Shown piece by piece: positions 1-4,069 of a DNA stretch of 6,003 nt. The notes beneath the pieces were generated by a model. That model was not told the DNA's origin, searched no databases, and saw nothing but the letters and a program-made list of their open reading frames with translations. The translations under genes and the position numbers were made by a program. Each line of letters starts with the position of its first letter. Positions within the stretch are counted from its first letter, which is position 1. Origin of the DNA: Spirochaetaceae bacterium (GTDB lineage: Bacteria > Spirochaetota > Spirochaetia > Treponematales > Breznakiellaceae); assembly GCA_031257995.1 (NCBI GenBank), contig JAIRNN010000133.1, forward strand, positions 1 through 6,003, in the 5' to 3' direction.

Positions 1-1
1 A

Positions 2-118
2 TTATATACCGGATTACCTCATTATGTCAAGAGAAATGTGCCTGTCTATGCCAAATACATTGCATCTTCTTATGTTTTTGCAAATAGACGGGGTATTTTT
101 GGCGGAGTTAGGGGTTAA
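2..118 (+). CDS. Possible C-terminal end of an unidentified protein (5' end outside window)
   Basis: The plus-strand frame beginning at base 2 is open for 38 codons and ends with TAA at 116-118. The deduced tail (start LYTGLPHYVKRNVP, end GIFGGVRG) has a protein-like mix of residues and no low-complexity bias. I do not recognise the family and assign no function. The neighbouring frame (3-143, about 46 codons) is also open and could be the real one, so the frame choice is a judgement on residue composition only. If real, the gene lies upstream of ilvD in the same direction but is separated from it by a hairpin repeat and a promoter, so it is probably not in the same operon. Confidence 0.33.
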   Translation, partial: LYTGLPHYVKRNVPVYAKYIASSYVFANRRGIFGGVRG

Positions 119-139
119 ACTATTCCCCCGGCGGGAGCT

Positions 140-268
140 CTAAACGTGGCCCCCGGATTTATGAGGAATTAATAAAACCGCCAAGCCGAAAAAGCCGAAT
201 AAGAGGAGAATGATAAAACGTATTCGACTTCTTCGACTTCGCGGTGAAAAGAGGCGGGCCACGTTTAG
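140..268. repeat. Imperfect long hairpin repeat element upstream of ilvD
   Basis: Two nested inverted repeats are visible. The outer arms, 140-152 (CTAAACGTGGCCC) and 256-268 (GGGCCACGTTTAG), are perfectly complementary over 13 bp. The inner arms, 177-201 and 221-245, pair over 25 positions with four mismatches around a 19-base loop (202-220). Three of the four mismatches are transitions that would be G-U wobble pairs in an RNA read from the minus strand. Left and right spacers between the arms differ in length (24 against 10 bases). The layout suggests a small non-coding palindromic repeat, possibly a MITE relic, but no clear target duplication is seen. It could also act as a terminator-like barrier between the upstream gene and ilvD. 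Confidence 0.7.
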
Positions 269-305
269 TATGGGATGGGGGCGTGGTCAGGGGAGAAGCG
301 CGCCC

Positions 306-334
306 TTCACAGCCGCATTTGTATCGGGTATACT
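306..334 (+). promoter_or_regulatory. Sigma-70-type promoter for ilvD-lysC, probably leaderless
   Basis: TTCACA at 306-311 and TATACT at 329-334 are separated by exactly 17 bases; each hexamer has one mismatch to TTGACA/TATAAT. Transcription would begin about seven bases after the -10 box, at 341-342, which is the first base of the ilvD ATG. No Shine-Dalgarno sequence is visible before that ATG, which agrees with a leaderless or near-leaderless mRNA. The promoter lies just downstream of the hairpin repeat at 140-268. Not proven experimentally. Confidence 0.6.
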
Positions 335-341
335 TGCCGGT

Positions 342-1997
342 ATGAAATCTGATTTGGTTAAAAAAGGGGTGTCGCGCGCGCCGCACAGATCGCTGTTTAA
401 GGCTCTGGGGTTCATTGAGGAGGAGCTGGAGAAGCCGCTCATCGGGATTGTGTGCGCGAAGAACGAGATCGTGCCGGGTCATACGCATCTGGGGCTGGTC
501 GCGAAGGCGGTGGCGGACGGGGTGCGGATGGCGGGCGGGGTGCCGGTGGAGTTTCCGGTGATTGGGGTGTGCGACGGGATTGCGATGAACCACGAAGGGA
601 TGCGGTATTCGCTCGTAACACGCGAACTGATCGCCGATTCGGTCGAGTGTATGGCGATGGCCCACGCTTTTGACGCGCTGGTGTTTGTGCCGAACTGCGA
701 CAAGATTGTGCCGGGTATGCTGATGGCGGCGGCGCGGCTCAACCTGCCGTCGATCTTTGTTTCCGGCGGGCCGATGCTGGCCGGAAAGCGGAACGGCAAG
801 ACGCTCACGCTGACGACGATGTTCGAGGCGGTGGGCGCGGTGGGCGCGGGAAAGATGAGCGAGATGGAGCTTGCCGAGCTGGAGGACGCGGCGTGTCCAA
901 CCTGCGGGTCCTGTTCGGGAATGTTTACGGCAAACTCGATGAACTGTGTTACCGAGGCGTTGGGGCTCGCGCTGCCGGGTAACGGGACGATTCCGGCGGT
1001 GATGGCGGAGCGGCTGCGGCTTGCCAAGAGGACGGGCGTGAAAATCCTTGATATATGGACGAAAGATATAAGGCCCCGCGCAATTCTCGGCGAGCGGGCG
1101 TTCCGCAACGCGCTGGCTCTCGACATGGCGTTGGGGTGTTCAACCAACACGACATTGCATCTTCCGGCGATCGCGCGCGAGGCGGGGTTCAAACTTGACT
1201 TTGACCTCGTGAACAAGGTAAGCGCGGTTACGCCGAATCTCTGCCGCCTTGCCCCCGCATCCGGTACGGCGATCGAAGAACTCAACGCGGCGGGGGGCGT
1301 TCCGGCCATACTGAAAGAACTGGCGAATAAGAACCTCGTGGATACGGACGCGCCCACCGTGTACGGAACGCTGGGCGATGCGGTCAAAGATGCGGTGAAC
1401 CGGGACGAGGCGGTGATCCGGCCTATCGGCAACCCGTTTAGCGCGACAGGGGGGCTTGCCGTGCTGTGGGGGAACCTCGCGCCGGAGGGGGCCGTGGTCA
1501 AGCAGAGTGCGGTGAAGGAGAGTATGCTCATTTCTGAAGGCCCGGCCCGCGTGTTTGACAGCGAGGAGGCGGCTTTTGCTATGATTATGGATAAGAAGAT
1601 CAAGCCGGGCGACGTGGTGGTGATCCGCTACGAGGGGCCCAAGGGCGGTCCCGGTATGAAGGAGATGCTCTCCCCCACTTCGGCCATCGCGGGGATGGGG
1701 CTGGATGAGTGTGTCGCGCTCATCACGGACGGGCGGTTTTCGGGCGCGTCCCGGGGCGCGTCTATCGGCCATGTCTCGCCGGAAGCCGCCTGCGGCGGTA
1801 CCATCGCGCTTGTCGAGGAGGGCGACACGATCGCGATTGACATCCCCGCCCGCAAACTGGAGTTAAAAGTCTCCGAGGAGGAACTTGCAAAACGCCGCGC
1901 CGTGTGGAAGCCGTTGCCGCCCAAGGTAACCACCGGGTATCTGGCCCGTTACGCGAAACAGGTCGGTTCGGCAGCGGGCGGGGCGGTGTTCTCATGA
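342..1997 (+). CDS. ilvD: Dihydroxy-acid dehydratase (IlvD)
   Basis: Cytoplasmic Fe-S enzyme that dehydrates 2,3-dihydroxy-isovalerate and 2,3-dihydroxy-3-methylvalerate to the 2-oxo acids for valine/leucine and isoleucine. The 551-residue product is normal for the family. The start at 342 gives the usual N-terminus (MKSDLVKKGVSRAPHRSL). An in-frame ATG at 210 would add 44 residues encoded largely by the upstream hairpin repeat and is rejected. Visible family signatures are D78 in CDGIAMNHEGMRYS, C119-D120-K121 in NCDKIVPGMLMAA (cluster Cys, Mg ligand, carbamylated Lys), C191 in CPTCGSCSG (cluster Cys), E441 before LSPTSA (Mg ligand) and S467 in TDGRFSGASRG (catalytic base). Roles are inferred from the family. 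V44-P45-G46-H47 stands where the plant and mycobacterial [2Fe-2S] enzymes have a third Cys (PCN), so the cluster type is open. The stop overlaps the lysC start in ATGA. The IlvD/Edd sugar-acid dehydratases are the main alternative but fit less well. Confidence 0.96.
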   Translation: MKSDLVKKGVSRAPHRSLFKALGFIEEELEKPLIGIVCAKNEIVPGHTHLGLVAKAVADGVRMAGGVPVEFPVIGVCDGIAMNHEGMRYSLVTRELIADSVECMAMAHAFDALVFVPNCDKIVPGMLMAAARLNLPSIFVSGGPMLAGKRNGKTLTLTTMFEAVGAVGAGKMSEMELAELEDAACPTCGSCSGMFTANSMNCVTEALGLALPGNGTIPAVMAERLRLAKRTGVKILDIWTKDIRPRAILGERAFRNALALDMALGCSTNTTLHLPAIAREAGFKLDFDLVNKVSAVTPNLCRLAPASGTAIEELNAAGGVPAILKELANKNLVDTDAPTVYGTLGDAVKDAVNRDEAVIRPIGNPFSATGGLAVLWGNLAPEGAVVKQSAVKESMLISEGPARVFDSEEAAFAMIMDKKIKPGDVVVIRYEGPKGGPGMKEMLSPTSAIAGMGLDECVALITDGRFSGASRGASIGHVSPEAACGGTIALVEEGDTIAIDIPARKLELKVSEEELAKRRAVWKPLPPKVTTGYLARYAKQVGSAAGGAVFS

Positions 1998-3568
1998 TCG
2001 TGATGAAGTTCGGCGGCAGCTCTGTCGCCGATGCCGGGCGTATCCGCTCGGTTGTCGAAATCGTGAAGGAACGCCTGGTGGAACGGCCCGTGCTCGTGTT
2101 GTCGGCGATGGGGGATGTTACCGATTATCTGCTCCAGGCCGCCGAGAAAGCGTTATGTGAAGGCCCCGCTTCTGTCGGCAAGTCGGTGGAGTTCCTGACC
2201 GGGATTCATCAGGACGTGATCGGCGGTCTTGATTTAGACGCGGGGCGCAGTCTCGCGCCGGGAGGGGGTTTTAGGGGCGGCGCCCCTAGGGAGGGGGGCA
2301 GCGTAAGACGGCGTAAACCATCTCAGGCTGTGCCTGAGATGGTTTACGCTGGCTGGAGCGAGGGGGTTCGGCAACGAGGTAGCCGCGGCTTCCCCTCTTT
2401 TTATAAGCCTTTTGATGAGTCGCGGGCTATTGATGAAATCGAAACGTTGCTGGAGGAGCTTGCCGCGTTGATCGCGGGTATCTCCCTCATCCGCGAACTT
2501 ACGCCCAAGACCAAAGACTACCTCGTCTCGTTTGGCGAGCGGCTTTCGGCGCGTATCGTGGCGACCTATTTCAACAAGGCGGGGGTGCGGGCGGCGCCGC
2601 TTGACGCATGGGATGCGGGGATCGTCTCGACCGGGGACTTCACGGCTGCCGAACCCGCCGCGGAATGTTGGGCGAATATCCCGGCGGCAATTCTTCCCCT
2701 CGTGGAGGCGGGTGTTCTGCCGGTGGTAACGGGGTTCATTGCCAAATGCTATGCGGAAACGGACGACCGGGCGAACCCCGCCGCCGGGGATATCACGACG
2801 CTGGGACGGGGTGGTTCGGATCTCACGGCAACGCTCATCGCGGCATCGTGCCGGGCGAAAGAGGCGCAAGTCTGGAAGGATGTGGATGGGGTGTTGACCG
2901 CCGACCCGCGTATCGTGGAGGGGGCGCGTCCGGTGGAAGCGATCACCTACGACGAGGCCGCCGAGCTTGCCTACTTTGGGGCGCAAGTCCTGCACCCCCG
3001 CGCGATGCGGCCCTGCATGGAAGCCGGCGTTCCGGTGCTCGTGAAAAACAGTTACAATCCCGACGCGAAAGGTACGCGCATATCGGGCGAAGCGGCAGTC
3101 GGCGCCACGCCGGTACGCGCCGTTACCTCCAAGAAAAACGTAACGTTGGTGGACATCGTTTCGACGCGGATGCTGGGGCAGTCCGGGTTCCTCGCGGAAG
3201 TCTTTGCGCTCTTTGCCGCGCATAATATCTCGATAGACGTGATCGCGACGAGCGAGGTCTCCATCTCGCTCACTCTCGACGGTGAACGGGACCTCGCCGG
3301 TCTCTGTAAAAACCTCCGGCGTATCGCGGACATCGAGGTCAAAACCGGCAAGGCTATCGTTACCATCATCGGCGACGTGAGCCGCTCCTCGGAAATCCTC
3401 GCCCGCGCGTTCACCGTTTGCGCCTACTTGGGGATAACGGTTGAAATGGTCTCGCATGGCGCGAGCAAGGTGAACATCAGCTTCATCGTCAATGGCGCGG
3501 ATGCTCCGTCCGTAGTCCAGGCGCTGCACAAGGGCTTTTTCGAGGGGGAACTGGTGCGGGCCCGCTAG
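1994..3568 (+). CDS. lysC: Aspartokinase (LysC-like, two ACT domains) with an in-frame palindromic insert
   Basis: Phosphorylates L-aspartate with ATP, the first step to lysine, methionine, threonine and isoleucine. The 524-residue product starts MIVMKFGGSS. The ATG at 1994 overlaps the ilvD stop (ATGA), implying translational coupling; the ATG at 2003, just before KFGGSS, is possible too. The kinase domain shows KFGGSS (5-10), the SFGERLSARIVA block (179-190), TTLGRGGSDLTAT (268-280), VWKDVDGVLTADPR (293-306) and AYFGAQVLHPRAM (326-338). The C-terminus from about residue 383 carries two ACT-type regions (TRMLGQSGFLAEVF with ITTSEVS-like IATSEVS near 417-423; IVTIIGDVSR at 455-464 followed by VEMVSHGASKVNISFIV), resembling lysine-regulated monofunctional enzymes. 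Family members are near 450 residues. The excess is mostly a Gly/Arg/Pro-rich stretch at about 88-137 encoded by palindromic repeat DNA. No homoserine dehydrogenase domain follows. Probably functional, as the frame is intact on both sides of the insert. Confidence 0.94.
   Translation: MIVMKFGGSSVADAGRIRSVVEIVKERLVERPVLVLSAMGDVTDYLLQAAEKALCEGPASVGKSVEFLTGIHQDVIGGLDLDAGRSLAPGGGFRGGAPREGGSVRRRKPSQAVPEMVYAGWSEGVRQRGSRGFPSFYKPFDESRAIDEIETLLEELAALIAGISLIRELTPKTKDYLVSFGERLSARIVATYFNKAGVRAAPLDAWDAGIVSTGDFTAAEPAAECWANIPAAILPLVEAGVLPVVTGFIAKCYAETDDRANPAAGDITTLGRGGSDLTATLIAASCRAKEAQVWKDVDGVLTADPRIVEGARPVEAITYDEAAELAYFGAQVLHPRAMRPCMEAGVPVLVKNSYNPDAKGTRISGEAAVGATPVRAVTSKKNVTLVDIVSTRMLGQSGFLAEVFALFAAHNISIDVIATSEVSISLTLDGERDLAGLCKNLRRIADIEVKTGKAIVTIIGDVSRSSEILARAFTVCAYLGITVEMVSHGASKVNISFIVNGADAPSVVQALHKGFFEGELVRAR
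2256..2403 (+). repeat. Palindromic repeat element inserted in frame in lysC
   Basis: Contains a 7-bp stem with a 3-base loop at 2272-2288 (TAGGGGC-GGC-GCCCCTA) and a perfect 18-bp stem with a TGT loop at 2311-2349 (left arm 2311-2328, right arm 2332-2349), extendable by a G-T and a C-G pair. These are followed by GGAGCGAGGGG (2355-2365), TCGGCAA (2368-2374) and CTTCCCC (2389-2395). The same blocks occur in the same order on the minus strand of the 3660-3886 element. It is translated as about 50 residues (roughly 88-137 of LysC) rich in Gly, Arg, Pro and Ser, without a stop. The edges are approximate: they are set by where aspartokinase-like sequence stops and resumes. No target duplication is evident. 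Confidence 0.8.
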
Positions 3569-3596
3569 GTGGGTTTGCCCCACAGGGGCTTTCCTT
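3569..3596 (+). terminator. Weak terminator-like hairpin after lysC
   Basis: Immediately after the lysC TAG, GCCCC (3577-3581), loop ACA and GGGGC (3585-3589) form a 5-bp GC stem followed by TTTCCTT. Outside the core, three T-T mismatches and further G-C pairs could lengthen the stem. An alternative fold pairs 3569-3573 with 3579-3583. The T-run is interrupted, so termination efficiency is doubtful. Confidence 0.4.
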
Positions 3597-3656
3597 GGGG
3601 GCGGCGTTGTGTGAAAAGACGGCGGCTCCCCTACGGGGAGAGGGGTCTGTCCCGCC
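3597..3656. repeat. GC-rich hairpin region, possible degenerate copy of the lysC-insert repeat
   Basis: No gene is seen here. CTCCCC (3626-3631), loop TAC and GGGGAG (3635-3640) form a perfect 6-bp stem. GGGGGCGGCG (3597-3606) and AAGACGGCG (3616-3624) precede it and AGGGG follows it. In the lysC insert, GGGGCGGCG (2274-2282) and AAGACGGCG (2305-2313) likewise precede a hairpin that is followed by AGGGG. The shared words are short and GC-rich, so common origin is only a suggestion. Confidence 0.3.
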
Positions 3657-3659
3657 TAA

Positions 3660-3886
3660 GAGCCTGTTCAAAAACTCTTTGTCAGTAAACAAAGTGGGGG
3701 AAGTCGTGGCAACGATATAGCAAGTTTTGCCGACCCCTCGCTCCGGTCAAAGCTCAAAATTTGAGCCGCCCTCCGCTACCCCCTCTACGGGGGCTCCGCC
3801 CCCGTAGGAGTCTATGACACCCCGCCCCCGCCGAGGAACTTGCTCCCTTCCCCAAAACCGAAACTCCCTGGTTTTTGAACAGGCTC
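3660..3886. mobile_element. MITE-like element with 16-bp terminal inverted repeats and TAA target duplication
   Basis: The 227-bp element starts with GAGCCTGTTCAAAAAC (3660-3675) and ends with its exact reverse complement (3871-3886). TAA flanks it on both sides (3657-3659 and 3887-3889), matching the short TA/TNA-type duplications known for some IS5-family elements; that family link is an inference from end sequence and duplication length. It has no room for a transposase and no meaningful ORF, so it would be moved by an enzyme in trans. Internal structure includes a 10-bp stem with TCC loop at 3785-3807 (CTACGGGGGC/GCCCCCGTAG), a 7-bp palindrome at 3752-3766 (GCTCAAA-A-TTTGAGC), and CCCCTCGCTCC at 3734-3744. 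Read on the minus strand, the internal blocks parallel those of the lysC insert. It sits exactly between the GC-rich biosynthetic genes and the AT-rich methyltransferase. Confidence 0.8.
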
Positions 3887-3889
3887 TAA

Positions 3890-4069
3890 GATAATTTCTT
3901 GATTATGGAGGATACCGGAAGCAATAGGTGAACCACAACACCATCCTATCAATATCTTGCCTAATCCTATCATGTTGAGGAAATGGGCGAGATATTTGTT
4001 CTTGAAAAAGGCCGACTCCCTTATATTTATCTTATTCTTGTGTTAAACTCAGTTAAGGATTGAGAGAAG
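3890..4069 (+). promoter_or_regulatory. AT-rich leader of the methyltransferase gene, with ribosome binding site
   Basis: No convincing gene is seen in this stretch. AAGGA at 4055-4059, ten bases before the ATG at 4070, or GAGAG at 4062-4066, can serve as Shine-Dalgarno sequence. Promoter candidates are weak: TTGAAA at 4002-4007 with an AT-rich -10 region around 4022-4029 (TATTTA with 16-base spacing), or an extended -10 TGTTAAACT at 4041-4049 without a clear -35 box. I cannot choose between them. A short frame at 3972-4046 is treated as chance. Confidence 0.4.

Noticed and set aside
210..341. N-terminal extension of IlvD from the in-frame ATG at 210
   Set aside because: The 44 extra residues are encoded largely by the hairpin repeat and a promoter-like region, have no family counterpart, and the GAGGAG before 210 is too close to the ATG. 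The start at 342 gives the standard IlvD N-terminus.
268..341. T-box or ilv leader-peptide attenuator upstream of ilvD
   Set aside because: No branched-chain codon run, no T-box sequence and no terminator/antiterminator pair between the promoter and the ATG; the predicted transcript has essentially no leader.
479..1603. Long open frame on the minus strand across ilvD
   Set aside because: Antisense to a clearly conserved enzyme; long antisense frames are expected in GC-rich genes and the translation shows no recognisable family.
2256..2403. Reading the lysC insert as a frameshift or pseudogene signature
   Set aside because: The frame is continuous with KFGGSS upstream and all later kinase and ACT motifs downstream, with no stop, so an in-frame insert explains the data better.
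2234..3583. Long open frame on the minus strand across lysC (449 codons)
   Set aside because: Mirror image of the aspartokinase reading frame with Arg/His-rich, non-protein-like composition; a by-product of third-position GC bias.
3660..3886. CRISPR array or small RNA gene
   Set aside because: There are no regularly spaced direct repeats; the ends are inverted repeats flanked by a short duplication, which fits a MITE.
3972..4046. 24-codon ORF (MLRKWARYLFLKKADSLIF...) upstream of the methylase, resembling a leader or membrane peptide
   Set aside because: No ribosome binding site, no recognisable sequence, and an open frame of this length is common by chance in AT-rich DNA.
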